DNA of 64,000 nucleotides from Campylobacter avium LMG 24591 (GCF_002238335.1 NZ_CP022347.1:310001-374000); one strand, 5' to 3'. Shown: positions 17,091-27,194, counted from the first letter of the stretch. Made by a program: numbers and translations. Notes: generated by a model from the sequence alone, not told the origin.

Positions 17091-17431
17091 TAGTGTTTTG
17101 CCTCGCCTAAATTTATCATTATTATGCCTATAAAGGCTAGTATTAGTCCTAGCATTTGCATTGAACTTAGTCTTTCATCAAAGACAAAAAAGGCTACAAG
17201 TATGATTAAAACCGCACCCAAAAGCTCCCAAACTGCATAAGCTATACCAACTTGAATTTTAACTATAGCCTTTCCCATAAAATAATAAGAAAGTGCTATA
17301 AAAATGCTCATCATAAAAAGTGCGTAAAAGATATTTTCTTGTTTTAAAAAGCTAGTGCCAAGAACCTCTGCTACTATGGCTAAGATGAGAAAAAACCAAG
17401 CCACTAAGGTAGCTTTGCTTAATGTTTTCAC
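17090..17431 (-). CDS. SMR family transporter subunit, MdtJ/EmrE-like
   Basis: The 113-residue protein has four membrane segments. TM1 carries the essential Glu22 in AIVAEVLGTSFLK, and TM3 has the GIAYAVWELLGAVLI signature. It is first of a two-gene SMR operon whose second subunit lacks the Glu, so the pair probably works as an asymmetric heterodimer. Substrate is not decided by sequence; polyamine export is plausible given MdtJI likeness and the putrescine genes in the window. Confidence 0.85.
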   Translation of the reverse strand: MKTLSKATLVAWFFLILAIVAEVLGTSFLKQENIFYALFMMSIFIALSYYFMGKAIVKIQVGIAYAVWELLGAVLIILVAFFVFDERLSSMQMLGLILAFIGIIMINLGEAKH

Positions 17432-17498
17432 TTCAAACCTCGTTTTTTAGGACGTAATTATAGCTAAAATATTTTAAAAACAATTTAATTCTTTATGC

Positions 17499-17504
17499 TA
17501 AAAT
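17499..17504 (+). promoter_or_regulatory. -10 box before mnmG
   Basis: TAAAAT in the context GCTAAAATAG, 27 bp before the mnmG ATG at 17532, in the divergent gap with the SMR pair. Confidence 0.35.
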
Positions 17505-17531
17505 AGCTCAAAAACTATGTAAAAGGCTAAT

Positions 17532-19400
17532 ATGAATTTTGATATTATCGTGGTTGGTGGAGGACACGCCGGACTTGAAGCAAGTGCCGTGTGTGCTAAA
17601 ATGGGAAAAAAAACCCTACTTTTAACAACGCTTATAGAGCAAATCGCAGCTGCATCTTGCAACCCGGCTATAGGAGGACTAGCAAAGGGACATCTAGTCA
17701 AAGAAATAGACGCTATGGGTGCTTTGATGGGGCAAATTACTGATTTAGCAGGGCTTCAGTTTAGAATTTTAAATGAAAGCAAGGGTGCGGCGGTGCGTGG
17801 AAGCAGAGCACAAATTGATATGGATATGTATAAAATTTATGCTAGAAATAAGCTTTTTGAGCTTGAGAATTTAGAGCTTTCGCAAGAACAAGTTTTAAGT
17901 TTTATCTTTAAAAATGATGAAGTCATAGGGCTTAAGACAAATTTAAACAATACTTATTTCGCCAAAAAAATCATACTTACAACAGGCACTTTTTTAAGCG
18001 GACTTATACATATAGGAGAGCAAAAAATCAAGGCTGGTAGGGTGGGAGAATTAGCCTCTTATGAGCTTTCAAACTCGCTTAGCGATATGGGTTTTAAGCT
18101 TGGTAGGCTAAAAACAGGCACTTGTCCAAGAGTAGATGCAAAAAGCATAAATTTTAAAGAGCTTGAAATTCAGCACGGAGATGAAAAGCCAAAGCCCTTT
18201 TCTTTTAGGACTAAGAATTTTAACCCCAAACAACTTCCTTGCTACATAGCAAGAACAAATGAAAAAACACACGATATTATAAGAGCAAATTTCACAAGAG
18301 CACCGCTTTTTACGGGACAGATTGAGGGAGTGGGACCTAGGTATTGCCCATCAATAGAAGATAAAATCAACCGCTTTGCTGATAAAAATTCTCATCATCT
18401 TTTCATAGAGCCGCAAACAAGGGCTGCTACAGAATACTACATAAACGGCTTTTCAACCTCCTTGCCTTATGATGTGCAAAAAGAAATGCTAAGAAGTATA
18501 AAGGGCTTTGAAAATGCTAAAATAACACGTTTTGGATACGCAATAGAGTATGATTATATAAACCCAACCGAGCTTAAACACAGCTTAGAAACAAAAAAGA
18601 TAAAAAATTTATACTGTGCAGGGCAGATAAACGGCACAACAGGCTACGAAGAGGCTGCAGCACAAGGCTTTATGGCAGGGATAAATGCGGTTTTAGCCTG
18701 CGATGAAAAGGAAAGCTTTATACTAGGACGAGATGAGGCTTATATAGGTGTTTTGATAGATGATTTGGTAACAAAGGGCACACAAGAACCATATAGGATG
18801 TTTACCTCAAGGGCTGAGTATCGCTTACTTTTAAGGGAGGAAAACGCTATATTAAGACTATCTGAATATGGCTATAAATACAAGCTTATAAATGAGGATG
18901 AAATTTCAATAATAAGAAAGCTAAAAGAAAAAATAGATAATGGGCTAGACTATCTTTTAAATACCGAGCTTAGACCAAATAAAGAAAATAATGAATTCTT
19001 AGAAAGTATAAATGAGGATAAAATAAGCTCTATAATCTCTTTGCAAAAGATAGTAGCAAGAGCTTCTTTTAACAGAGAAAAACTAAAAAAACTAGACAAA
19101 AATTTTGAAAATTTAGACGAGTATAGCTTAAATGAAATTTTAAACGAGGCAAAATATCATCACTACATAGCTATGCAAAAAGAGCAAATCGAAAAAATGC
19201 GTTCTTTAAGTGAGCTAAAAATACCTGCAAATTTTGATTTTAAAAGCATTAGTGGGCTTAGTAATGAAGTCGTTGAAAAGCTAGAAAAAAACTCTCCAAA
19301 AACCCTTTATGCTGCAAGTATGATAAGTGGCATTACTCCTGCTGCACTTGATATACTTCAAATTCACATAAAACTAGGGGCTAAAAATGCTACAAATTAA
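17532..19400 (+). CDS. mnmG: tRNA uridine 5-carboxymethylaminomethyl modification enzyme MnmG (GidA)
   Basis: The 622-residue protein has the N-terminal FAD dinucleotide motif [11 protein letters not shown], the [21 protein letters not shown] signature, the middle [12 protein letters not shown] and [16 protein letters not shown] motifs, and a helical C-terminal MnmE-binding domain. With MnmE it installs cmnm5 at the wobble uridine of tRNAs using FAD and methylene-THF. Length and order are canonical. Its 3' end overlaps the DUF2920 gene by 14 bases. Confidence 0.96.
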   Translation: MNFDIIVVGGGHAGLEASAVCAKMGKKTLLLTTLIEQIAAASCNPAIGGLAKGHLVKEIDAMGALMGQITDLAGLQFRILNESKGAAVRGSRAQIDMDMYKIYARNKLFELENLELSQEQVLSFIFKNDEVIGLKTNLNNTYFAKKIILTTGTFLSGLIHIGEQKIKAGRVGELASYELSNSLSDMGFKLGRLKTGTCPRVDAKSINFKELEIQHGDEKPKPFSFRTKNFNPKQLPCYIARTNEKTHDIIRANFTRAPLFTGQIEGVGPRYCPSIEDKINRFADKNSHHLFIEPQTRAATEYYINGFSTSLPYDVQKEMLRSIKGFENAKITRFGYAIEYDYINPTELKHSLETKKIKNLYCAGQINGTTGYEEAAAQGFMAGINAVLACDEKESFILGRDEAYIGVLIDDLVTKGTQEPYRMFTSRAEYRLLLREENAILRLSEYGYKYKLINEDEISIIRKLKEKIDNGLDYLLNTELRPNKENNEFLESINEDKISSIISLQKIVARASFNREKLKKLDKNFENLDEYSLNEILNEAKYHHYIAMQKEQIEKMRSLSELKIPANFDFKSISGLSNEVVEKLEKNSPKTLYAASMISGITPAALDILQIHIKLGAKNATN

Positions 19401-20643
19401 AAAATATGAGATAAAATCCTGCGATGATGTAGAGCTTAACATAAAAAGAGAATCCTTGCTGGAATTTAGCCTTAGCTTTGATGATGAAAAAGAAATAGAG
19501 GCTATTTTATTTATCATACCAGGACTTGGAGAGGATAATAATTCTAGCTATTTAGAACACTTAGCAAGTTATAGTGCGCAGAATTTTAATGTAGCTGTGT
19601 GTTTGGTGCAGTACCACTGTATAGGCAATAGAACCCAAACGGGCTGCAAGGTAGTCTTGGATGATTTAGATATTTTCATACTATCTCAGGCTTGTTCTAG
19701 TATAGGCATAAATATACCTAAGAAATTTATGCCGCTAAATAAGTTGCGAATAACAAAAAAAGAACATCTTTTATTTGATTTTTTGGATAAAAAGATTGCC
19801 AAGTTAAAGGCTGATTTTGAGATAGCTAGGAGCTATCGTATGAATCTTAGCGTTACTTTAATTCCCACTAAAAATGAATACAATAATTTTGGCATTATGA
19901 GTGCTACTGATATAGTAAATGCACTGCTTCATATCAAAAAAAATCCGCCTTTTAAAATTTCAAACGGGGGGGGGCGTTTAAAACATATCTTTTTGGGAAC
20001 TTCGCACGGCGGTTATCTGGCGCATCTTGTGGCTAAAATTTCACCTTGGAATGTGGACTGCGTGGTCGATAATTCAGGATACGCCATTATACCTTGGAGG
20101 TTTATAGGTTTTGGTAAAGAAATAGATTATACCTTACATTCAAGCACAGGTATAATTCCTTTGGATTACGAGCATTTTTCCTTACGCGGCTTTGATAAAA
20201 CTATGTGGAATAGTAATAAATTCTCGCCTAATTATTTTTCAAATGCAAGGTCTAGGATTAGAAATATCTTAGATGAAGAACATTTAAAAATACAGGCTAA
20301 GTCTAGTGAAATCAAATACATATCCTATCACTCAATTCTTGATGATGTAGCTTATGCTAATGATAAGATAAAGCTTTATGATTTGCTAAATGATTTGGGC
20401 TTTGATGCAAAACTTACTGTTGTTAGGGATACAAGCCAAATAGATGGAAAATTCATCAAAAATTTAAGCCACGGTATGAAGATGAGTATAAAGACCTTGA
20501 TTAGTAAAAGTTTGCAAGAAGTTCTTAACTATGATAGTAAAAAAGATACTGTGAAAAAAGAAATATCATATAAAAGCGATGAAATTTTATATACATTTAA
20601 AGAAGAGGATGATAGTTTGCGTCTTTCGTGCGAAAATATTTGA
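19387..20643 (+). CDS. DUF2920 family alpha/beta-hydrolase-like protein with phase-variable poly-G tract
   Basis: The 418-residue protein has an alpha/beta-hydrolase look: an oxyanion-type segment [12 protein letters not shown] and a nucleophile elbow [11 protein letters not shown] with Ser206. This fits DUF2920, a family expanded in Campylobacter near flagellar and glycan genes and often carrying poly-G tracts (from memory the Cj0617 group). A run of nine G (19966-19974) encodes Gly194-196 and is in frame, so the gene is ON in this sequence. It overlaps the mnmG end by 14 bases, so it is probably translated from the mnmG transcript. Biochemical role unknown. Confidence 0.82.
   Translation: MLQIKKYEIKSCDDVELNIKRESLLEFSLSFDDEKEIEAILFIIPGLGEDNNSSYLEHLASYSAQNFNVAVCLVQYHCIGNRTQTGCKVVLDDLDIFILSQACSSIGINIPKKFMPLNKLRITKKEHLLFDFLDKKIAKLKADFEIARSYRMNLSVTLIPTKNEYNNFGIMSATDIVNALLHIKKNPPFKISNGGGRLKHIFLGTSHGGYLAHLVAKISPWNVDCVVDNSGYAIIPWRFIGFGKEIDYTLHSSTGIIPLDYEHFSLRGFDKTMWNSNKFSPNYFSNARSRIRNILDEEHLKIQAKSSEIKYISYHSILDDVAYANDKIKLYDLLNDLGFDAKLTVVRDTSQIDGKFIKNLSHGMKMSIKTLISKSLQEVLNYDSKKDTVKKEISYKSDEILYTFKEEDDSLRLSCENI
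19966..19974 (+). repeat. G9 homopolymer (contingency tract)
   Basis: Nine consecutive G inside the DUF2920 coding sequence, the longest G run in the window. Its length is a multiple of three here; a gain or loss of one G shifts the frame after codon 196 of 418. Such tracts are the standard Campylobacter slipped-strand phase-variation device. Confidence 0.85.
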
Positions 20644-20723
20644 TATGAAATTCATTTTGTAACCATTTGTCTTTATTTTATATCCAAGCATTAGTTTAAA
20701 GAAAAATTTTATTTTTCTTAAGA

Positions 20724-20729
20724 TACAAT
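20724..20729 (+). promoter_or_regulatory. -10 box before petABC
   Basis: TACAAT in the context AGATACAATG, 51 bp before the petA ATG. The 136-bp gap between DUF2920 and petA otherwise shows only an AAAGGA ribosome site. Confidence 0.35.
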
Positions 20730-20779
20730 GACAAGTTATTAAATTTTTTGTACAAACTTTTCTCAAGAAAGGACTTATA

Positions 20780-21283
20780 ATGCTAGAATCGCAAGGTAGA
20801 CGAAGTTTTATAGGCTTTGCATTTGGCACTGTAGCTGCTGTGGGCGGAGCCTTTTCGCTTGTTGCTATGAAAAAGACTTGGGATCCGCTTCCAAGTGTAA
20901 GAGCCGCTGGATTTACCACAGTGGATTTATCCGGAATGCAAGAAGGTGAGCTAAGAACGATAGAATGGCGTAAAAAGCCTATTTTTATTCTCAAAAAAAG
21001 TTCTAGTATGCCTCAAAATCCTAAGAGAGAAATCAGCATAGATAACTCTCCTTATGTTGTTTTGATAGGACTTTGCACTCACTTAGGTTGCATACCTGCC
21101 TTTTCAGCCAGTGAGCAAAAATTTAAATGCGCCTGTCACGGCGGAGAATTTAACACAGATGGCATAAATACCTTTGGACCACCTCCTAGACCTCTTGATA
21201 TACCTCCATTTAAGATAGACGGAACTAAGCTAGTTTTAGGTGAAGAGGGTCCTGAATATCAAAAAATGATAGCGGAGGCTTAA
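20780..21283 (+). CDS. petA: cytochrome bc1 Rieske iron-sulfur subunit
   Basis: The 167-residue protein begins with a twin-arginine-type signal anchor ([10 protein letters not shown] then a hydrophobic stretch). It has the Rieske cluster motifs CTHLGC (first Cys near residue 99) and CACHGG near 118-123, and the [10 protein letters not shown] proline loop. It is the 2Fe-2S subunit of the menaquinol:cytochrome c oxidoreductase, exported folded and anchored in the inner membrane. The stop is 1 bp before petB. Confidence 0.95.
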   Translation: MLESQGRRSFIGFAFGTVAAVGGAFSLVAMKKTWDPLPSVRAAGFTTVDLSGMQEGELRTIEWRKKPIFILKKSSSMPQNPKREISIDNSPYVVLIGLCTHLGCIPAFSASEQKFKCACHGGEFNTDGINTFGPPPRPLDIPPFKIDGTKLVLGEEGPEYQKMIAEA

Positions 21284-21284
21284 G

Positions 21285-22541
21285 ATGGCACATATTAGAA
21301 AAGCTGAAGGCTTTATTGATTGGCTTGATCAAAGACTAGCAGTTAAAAAACTAGTTAATGTTTTAATGGTGGAGTATTGGATACCTAAGCAAATAAATTT
21401 CTTATGGGCTATGGGTGTTATCCTAACAGTTCTTTTTAGCATACTTTTTATAAGTGGTTTATTTTTACTTATGTATTATAAGCCAGATGCTGCCTTGGCC
21501 TTTGATAGCGTAAATAAAACTATAATGCAAGAGGTTGAGTATGGCTGGCTTTGGAGACATATGCACGGTGTTGCAGCTTCTGTAATCTTTTTGATTATCT
21601 ACATACATATGCTTACTGCTATATATTATGGCTCTTATAAAAGAGGCAGAGAGATGATATGGATAAGCGGTATGCTTCTTTTTGTGCTTTTTTCAGCGGA
21701 AGCCTTTAGTGGATATATGCTTCCTTGGGGACAAATGAGCTTTTGGGCTGCACAAGTTATTACTAATCTTTTTGGCGGAGTTCCTTTTATAGGCGATGAG
21801 CTTGTTATATGGATAAGAGGGGATTACGCTGTGGCTGATCCTACACTTACGAGATTTTTTATGCTTCATGTATGTTTGCTACCTATAGTTATAATAATGG
21901 TTATAGTATTTCACTTTTATGCTCTTAGAATTCCTCATGTAAATAACGAAATAGCTGAAGAAATAGACTTTGATATAGAAGCTGAGAAGTATAAAAAAGG
22001 AGACACAAAGGGTTCTAAGGTAATTCCTTTTTGGCCAGCCTTTTTATCTAAGGACTTTATGTATATCTGTATCTTTATGATATTTTTCTTCTATCTTGTG
22101 TGCTTTAACTATAATTTTGCAATGGATCCTATAAATTTCGACCCAGCCGATGCGCTTAAAACTCCAGCACATATATATCCTGAGTGGTATTTCTTATGGT
22201 CTTATGAGGTTTTAAGAGGATTTTTCTTTGATATAAATCTCTTTGGCTTAAAAATATCAGCCTTTGATATAGGCTTAGTTGCCTTTGGTATAGCTCAAGT
22301 AATATTCTTCTTGCTTCCTTGGTTAGATAGAAGCGATGTAGTAAAACCAGCTCACCACAGACCTAAATTTTTTATATGGTTCTGGCTTTTAGTGATAGAT
22401 TTAATAGTCCTAACAGTTTATGGCAAACTACCTCCAACCGGAATTAATGCTTGGGTTGGTTTCTTTGCTTCAATAGTATTCTTATTACTTTTACTTGTGG
22501 TTTTACCTTTGATAACTAGAGCGGAAAATAAAAGGGGTTAA
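21285..22541 (+). CDS. petB: cytochrome bc1 cytochrome b subunit
   Basis: The 418-residue multi-pass protein has heme-ligand His pairs in TM2 (RHMHG and the following YIHML segment) and in TM4 (MLHVCLL and VFHFYALRIPH), and the quinol-site PEWYF motif in the C-terminal half. One continuous protein carries both the cytochrome b6-like and subunit-IV-like halves. Central gene of petABC. Confidence 0.96.
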   Translation: MAHIRKAEGFIDWLDQRLAVKKLVNVLMVEYWIPKQINFLWAMGVILTVLFSILFISGLFLLMYYKPDAALAFDSVNKTIMQEVEYGWLWRHMHGVAASVIFLIIYIHMLTAIYYGSYKRGREMIWISGMLLFVLFSAEAFSGYMLPWGQMSFWAAQVITNLFGGVPFIGDELVIWIRGDYAVADPTLTRFFMLHVCLLPIVIIMVIVFHFYALRIPHVNNEIAEEIDFDIEAEKYKKGDTKGSKVIPFWPAFLSKDFMYICIFMIFFFYLVCFNYNFAMDPINFDPADALKTPAHIYPEWYFLWSYEVLRGFFFDINLFGLKISAFDIGLVAFGIAQVIFFLLPWLDRSDVVKPAHHRPKFFIWFWLLVIDLIVLTVYGKLPPTGINAWVGFFASIVFLLLLLVVLPLITRAENKRG

Positions 22542-22544
22542 AAG

Positions 22545-23720
22545 ATGAGAGAATTAAAAATATTTTTTGTAGTAGCCTGTTTTACGGCTCTGGTTTATTG
22601 GGGTGTTGAACCTTACGCGCATTCTGTTATGAAACCTCATGTAAGTCCTGCAAATTTTAATTTTGCTGAAGAGGATATAAGTTTCGCAAAGTCTGTTTTA
22701 GAGCTCAGACAAAAAGAGTTAAATTTAGCAAATGAAGAGCTAGAAAAAGCAAAAACAAGCAATGACGCAGAGCTTATAAAAGCTGCCGAGGCAAAGCTAA
22801 GTGGGGCGCAAAAAAGCTTAGATGTGGCACAAAACAGCTTAGATGCTAATCAAAAACTTTGGGATAGAGTAGAGCAGATGGGCGATTTAAGCAGGGGTGA
22901 CGCTACTAAGGGAGCTGAATTTTTTGCAACAAATTGCTATGCTTGTCACGGCTTAAAAAGTGCTGGACTTGAGGGAAACATACCCGATTCTTCCATATAT
23001 GGCGTTTTACCTCCTGATTTAAGTTCAGCTGGCTTGCTTTATGACGAAAAATTCCTAGCTGCTCTTATATATAATCCTTCAGTAGCTTTAAAGGTAGACC
23101 ATAAATTTGGCGAAGCCTTTGTGATGACAGCTTATAATGAAAGTATAGGCGATCCTACAGAAGTTGTGAACGAAAATATAGCAAATGTTATAGCTTACTT
23201 AAAAGAAGTAGGAAAACAATATGACGAGGCTAAGAGTGCTGAATTTAAAAAAGAAATAGAGGATAAATACTCTAAAATCACAGATTTGAGCCCTGAAGCA
23301 AATAAGACTATGATAGAAAAAGAATTAGCTTTTGCTAAGGAGAAAAATACTTTCATAGAAGCTTGCGGAAGATGTCATGATATGAGATATGATTCTTTCA
23401 AATCTCTTTCAGCACATAGTGATTTGAAAAATTATTTAGGCACAGTTCCACCTGATTTGTCTATGATGATTCGCTCAAGAGGCTATGAGTATATAAATAA
23501 TTTCACAAATAATACTCAAAAACTCCTTGCAGGAACTGCTATGCCAAGAGTTGGGCTCAACGAAGAAGCTCAAGCTAAGGTTCTTTCTTATATAGAAAAG
23601 GTAGGTGATAGCAAGAAAGAAGAAAGAGAAAGCCTAGGAATTTACATAATGGTTTTCTTTGTAATCTTAAGCGTATTTGCTATAGCTTGGAAACGCAAAA
23701 TTTGGGCTAACCTACACTAA
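22545..23720 (+). CDS. petC: cytochrome bc1 diheme cytochrome c subunit
   Basis: The 391-residue protein has an N-terminal membrane signal/anchor, an Ala/Lys/Glu-rich helical stretch around residues 40-115, two heme c sites (CYACH near 131 and CGRCH near 274) and a C-terminal anchor near 365-385. Two hemes are the epsilonproteobacterial form, unlike the single-heme cytochrome c1 of most bacteria. Met ligands are visible after each heme site. It ends the petABC operon and a strong terminator follows. Confidence 0.94.
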   Translation: MRELKIFFVVACFTALVYWGVEPYAHSVMKPHVSPANFNFAEEDISFAKSVLELRQKELNLANEELEKAKTSNDAELIKAAEAKLSGAQKSLDVAQNSLDANQKLWDRVEQMGDLSRGDATKGAEFFATNCYACHGLKSAGLEGNIPDSSIYGVLPPDLSSAGLLYDEKFLAALIYNPSVALKVDHKFGEAFVMTAYNESIGDPTEVVNENIANVIAYLKEVGKQYDEAKSAEFKKEIEDKYSKITDLSPEANKTMIEKELAFAKEKNTFIEACGRCHDMRYDSFKSLSAHSDLKNYLGTVPPDLSMMIRSRGYEYINNFTNNTQKLLAGTAMPRVGLNEEAQAKVLSYIEKVGDSKKEERESLGIYIMVFFVILSVFAIAWKRKIWANLH

Positions 23721-23726
23721 TAAAAC

Positions 23727-23756
23727 ACAAAAGCACTGTAAAAGGTGCTTTTGTTT
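23727..23756 (+). terminator. petABC terminator
   Basis: A perfect 10-bp stem, ACAAAAGCAC (23727-23736) with GTGCTTTTGT (23745-23754), 8-nt loop, and a T-rich 3' arm and tail. Six bases after the petC stop. Confidence 0.8.
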
Positions 23757-23792
23757 CTACTAAAAGTAAGCAAAATATAAACTTAATTTTGA

Positions 23793-23798
23793 TATAAT
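23793..23798 (+). promoter_or_regulatory. -10 box of rpsB-tsf
   Basis: Consensus TATAAT in GATATAATCT, upstream of a leader of about 85 nt before the rpsB start. Confidence 0.55.
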
Positions 23799-23815
23799 CT
23801 AGCCTTTATTTCACA

Positions 23816-23857
23816 CGCACCAATTCTTTTTAGGTTGCTTTAAAGCTAAGGGGTGCG
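23816..23857 (+). promoter_or_regulatory. possible structured rpsB leader
   Basis: CGCACC (23816-23821) pairs perfectly with GGTGCG (23852-23857). Between them is an inner palindrome GCTTTAAAGC. Together they give an arm-and-hairpin fold in the 5' leader. Ribosomal protein S2 leaders are autoregulatory in other bacteria; a similar role here is inference. Confidence 0.3.
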
Positions 23858-23888
23858 GAGGGAAAAACCTAAATTTCAAGGAGATATT

Positions 23889-24698
23889 ATGGTAAGTATG
23901 AGAGACTTGCTAGAATGCGGTGTGCATTTTGGACACCAAACCAGACGCTGGAATCCTAAGATGAAAAAATACATCTTCGGAGAAAGAAAGGGAATTTATG
24001 TAATAGACTTACAAAAAACCCTTAGGTATTTTAGATACACTTACAACATAGTAAGAGACGCCGCGGCTGAGGGTAAAACCATACTTTTTGTTGGAACTAA
24101 AAAACAAGCAAGCGCAGCTATAAAAGAATACGCCGAAAAATGCGGCATGCCTTATGTAAATCATAGATGGCTTGGCGGCATGATGACAAATTTTGGCACT
24201 ATAAAACAATCCATAAGAAAATTAGAAATCATAGAAAAAATGGAAGAAGATGGAAGCGTAGAATTGCTTACTAAAAAAGAAGCTTTAATGCTTTCAAGAA
24301 AAAAAGAAAAGTTAATAGCCTATTTAGGAGGCATTAGATACTTAAAAAGCCAACCTGATATGATTTTTGTTATAGATACTGTTAAGGAAAAGATAGCTGT
24401 TGCTGAGGCTAACAGACTAAAAATTCCTGTAGTTGCTCCGCTTGATACAAATTGTGACCCAGATTGCGTAACATACCCAATTCCTGGCAATGATGATGCT
24501 ATCCGCTCTGTACAGCTCTTTTGTCAAGAAATGGCTGAGGCTATAAATGAGGGTAAGAATTTAAGAGAGCAAGATGCGGATCTTTTAGATGAACAAAAAG
24601 TTGAAGTTGAAATAAGCGATGAGGAAAAAGAAGAAGTGCTAGAAGAGGCTATGAGTGAGGAATTTAGCGAGGAAGATTTTAAGGGAGAGGATAAATAA
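23889..24698 (+). CDS. rpsB: 30S ribosomal protein S2
   Basis: The 269-residue protein has the family opening [20 protein letters not shown], a WLGGMMTNF motif, and the [18 protein letters not shown] segment, then an acidic tail of Glu/Asp/Lys. ATG 23889 is chosen because AAGGAG sits seven bases upstream; an upstream GTG would add 12 residues with no site. It overlaps tsf by one base (TAATG), so translation is coupled. Confidence 0.96.
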   Translation: MVSMRDLLECGVHFGHQTRRWNPKMKKYIFGERKGIYVIDLQKTLRYFRYTYNIVRDAAAEGKTILFVGTKKQASAAIKEYAEKCGMPYVNHRWLGGMMTNFGTIKQSIRKLEIIEKMEEDGSVELLTKKEALMLSRKKEKLIAYLGGIRYLKSQPDMIFVIDTVKEKIAVAEANRLKIPVVAPLDTNCDPDCVTYPIPGNDDAIRSVQLFCQEMAEAINEGKNLREQDADLLDEQKVEVEISDEEKEEVLEEAMSEEFSEEDFKGEDK

Positions 24699-25774
24699 TG
24701 GCTGAAATTACTGCACAAATGGTAAAAGAACTAAGAGAAAGCACCGGTGCTGGTATGATGGACTGCAAAAACGCCTTAAAAGAAGTAGATGGAGACTTCG
24801 AAAAGGCTGTTAAATATCTTAGAGAAAAAGGACTTGGTCAAGCTGCTAAAAAGGCTGATAGATTAGCTGCTGAGGGTCTAGTGGATGTTGTGATTAGTCC
24901 TGATTTTAAAAGTGCTACAGTTAGTGAGATAAACTCTGAAACAGACTTTGTTGCGAAAAATGAGCAGTTTATAGCACTTACTAAGGATACTACAAAACAC
25001 ATACAAGAGAATTCTTTAAGCACTGTTGAGGAACTACATAAAAGCGTTATTAACGGAACTCCTTTTGAAGAGTATTTAAAAACACAAATTGCAACCATAG
25101 GAGAAAATTTGGTTGTTCGTCGTTTCGCCTCTTTAAAAGCTGAAAATAACGGCGTTGTGAATGGTTACATACACACAAATGGCAGAGTTGGAGTTGTAAT
25201 AGCAGCAAGTTGCGATAGTGAAGAAGCAACTACTAAGGTTAGAGATTTTCTAAAGCAGCTCTGCATGCACATAGCGGCTATGAAGCCTAGTTATCTTTCA
25301 TACGAGGATTTAGACCTTGACTTTGTTGAAGCTGAGTATAAGGCCTTGGTGGCTGAGCTTGAAAAGGAAAACGAGGAAAGAAGAAGATTAAAAGACCCTA
25401 ACAAACCTGAGCATAAAATTCCTAAATATGCTAGTAGAAAGCAACTAAATGAGGATATTTTAAAGGCCAAGGAAGAGGAAATTAAGGCTGAATTAAAAGC
25501 TCAAAATAAGCCTGAAAAAATTTGGGCTAATATAATTCCAGGCAAGTTAAATAGCTTCATAGCAGACAATTCACAGCTTGATTCTAAGCTCACACTTATG
25601 GGTCAGTTTTATGTTTTAGATGATAAAAAAACTGTTGAGCAAGTTATAAAACAAAAAGAACAAGAACTTGGCACCAAGATACAAATTTTAGACTTTGTAA
25701 GGTTTGAAGTGGGCGAAGGTCTTGAAAAGAAAAATGAAGATTTCGCTGCTGAGGTTGCAGCACAAATGAGTTAA
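24698..25774 (+). CDS. tsf: elongation factor Ts
   Basis: The 358-residue protein has an N-terminal UBA-like domain with the signature LRESTGAGMMDCKNAL, and the core SEINSETDFVAKNEQF motif. It is the nucleotide exchange factor of EF-Tu. It is longer than the E. coli protein (about 283) because of an inserted charged region near residues 225-270 (EEIKAELKAQNKPEKIW nearby), as in other Campylobacter. Starts on the rpsB stop. Confidence 0.95.
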   Translation: MAEITAQMVKELRESTGAGMMDCKNALKEVDGDFEKAVKYLREKGLGQAAKKADRLAAEGLVDVVISPDFKSATVSEINSETDFVAKNEQFIALTKDTTKHIQENSLSTVEELHKSVINGTPFEEYLKTQIATIGENLVVRRFASLKAENNGVVNGYIHTNGRVGVVIAASCDSEEATTKVRDFLKQLCMHIAAMKPSYLSYEDLDLDFVEAEYKALVAELEKENEERRRLKDPNKPEHKIPKYASRKQLNEDILKAKEEEIKAELKAQNKPEKIWANIIPGKLNSFIADNSQLDSKLTLMGQFYVLDDKKTVEQVIKQKEQELGTKIQILDFVRFEVGEGLEKKNEDFAAEVAAQMS

Positions 25775-25775
25775 A

Positions 25776-26411
25776 ATGCAAATATTAAGAGCGGAAGGTA
25801 TTAGCAAAAGTTTTGATTATCCGCTCTTTTGCAATCTAAATTTATCTTTAGCAGAGGGTGAGTGCGTAGCTATTCAAGGTAGCAGTGGCTGTGGCAAATC
25901 CACTCTTTTGCATATCTTATCCACGCTTTTAAAGCCAGATGATGGCAAGATTTTTTTTCAAAATTTAGATATATACTCCTTAAGCGATAGTGAAAAACTT
26001 AGGATACGCAGGTATTTTTTTGGCATAATTTTTCAAATGCACTATCTTTTTAAAGGCTTTTCTACCTTAGAAAATATCGAACTTGCCTCTGTTTTATCTA
26101 GCAAAGAACTCGATATGAGCATTTTAAAAAAATTAGGTATTTATGAGCTTATAAGCAAAAAGATAACAAAGCTAAGCGGAGGACAACAACAAAGAGTAAG
26201 TATAGCAAGGGTTCTTTGTAAAAAACCTAAGCTGATTTTTGCTGATGAGGCCACGGGAAATTTGGATAATGAAAACGCCTTAAATGTTATGAGCATACTT
26301 AAAGATTATGTAAGAGAAAACAAGGCCGCTATGCTTTTTGTTACTCATGACAACAAATTAGCCTCCTTGTGCGATAAAATTTATCACCTTAATAAAGATG
26401 GAATTTATTAA
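25776..26411 (+). CDS. ABC transporter ATP-binding protein, LolD/MacB-like
   Basis: The 211-residue ATPase has Walker A GSSGCGKST near residues 35-43, an LSGGQQQRVSIARVL signature and Walker B LIFADEATGNLD, followed by FVTHD. The sequence is of the LolD/FtsE/MacB group. No permease is adjacent, so its partner is encoded elsewhere. It begins 1 bp after tsf and overlaps fliR by 14 bases. Confidence 0.88.
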   Translation: MQILRAEGISKSFDYPLFCNLNLSLAEGECVAIQGSSGCGKSTLLHILSTLLKPDDGKIFFQNLDIYSLSDSEKLRIRRYFFGIIFQMHYLFKGFSTLENIELASVLSSKELDMSILKKLGIYELISKKITKLSGGQQQRVSIARVLCKKPKLIFADEATGNLDNENALNVMSILKDYVRENKAAMLFVTHDNKLASLCDKIYHLNKDGIY

Positions 26412-27165
26412 TTATTTAGGCGATGAAAATGTTGCTAAATTCATGCTTTTGTTCGCTAGAGTAAGCGGACTTTTTGTTTTCTTTCCTTTCTTTTCGCATA
26501 ACAGCATACCAATGATTATCAAGGCTTCTTTATCCTTGCTTTTAACTATGTTTTTGTATCCATTAGCCCAGCTTAACACACCTAGTTACAATAGTTTTTT
26601 TATACTTCAAATACTAAGCGAGGTTTTGCTAGGGATAATAAGCGGCTTAATTCTTACAATGGTATTTGCTATCATACAAATGGCAGGAGAGCAAATTTCA
26701 TTTACCATGGGTTTTACTATGGCAACTGTAATAGACCCAAGCTCTGGCGTAAATTCTCCCATAACCTCACAAATTTTACATCTTTTGGCATTATTGTTTT
26801 TCCTGGCCTTTGATGGACATCACTTGATATTACTTTTTATCGCTAATTCTTTGGATTACATTGTTTTGGGCGAGTTTTATCCAAATGAAAATTTGTTCAA
26901 ATACATAAGCACAGCTATGTTAAATATCTTTCTAATAGGCTTTACCATGGCTTTTCCTGTGCTTGCTATATCCTTGTTGGCTGATTTTATTTTTGGGCTT
27001 TTGATGAAAACCATGCCGCAGTTTAATTTACTAGTGGTTGGATATCCTATTAAAATTGCCCTGGCTTTTGCTGTTTTAATAAGCATTTTATTAATTATGA
27101 TGCAACATTTTAAAGCACTTATGTTAAAAGTTTTTTCAAATATAGAAACTTTATTTTTTATATAA
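26398..27165 (+). CDS. fliR: flagellar biosynthesis protein FliR
   Basis: The 255-residue protein has about six membrane segments. The order of conserved parts matches FliR/SctT: an N-terminal FMLLFARVSGLFVFFPFF, a central GEQISFTMGFTMATVIDPSSG loop, and a C-terminal MPQFNLLVVGYPIKI. It is part of the flagellar type III export gate with FliP and FliQ. Coupled to the upstream ABC ATPase by a 14-base overlap, otherwise unrelated to it. Confidence 0.95.
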   Translation: MEFINYLGDENVAKFMLLFARVSGLFVFFPFFSHNSIPMIIKASLSLLLTMFLYPLAQLNTPSYNSFFILQILSEVLLGIISGLILTMVFAIIQMAGEQISFTMGFTMATVIDPSSGVNSPITSQILHLLALLFFLAFDGHHLILLFIANSLDYIVLGEFYPNENLFKYISTAMLNIFLIGFTMAFPVLAISLLADFIFGLLMKTMPQFNLLVVGYPIKIALAFAVLISILLIMMQHFKALMLKVFSNIETLFFI

Positions 27166-27178
27166 GTAATAAATAATT

Positions 27179-27194
27179 TATAATGTGATAAAAT
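27179..27194 (+). promoter_or_regulatory. possible -10 boxes before acidic protein gene
   Basis: TATAAT at 27179-27184 and TAAAAT at 27189-27194 in the 54-bp gap after fliR, 26-36 bp before the ATG. No sigma-54 GG/GC pair was seen. Confidence 0.35.
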
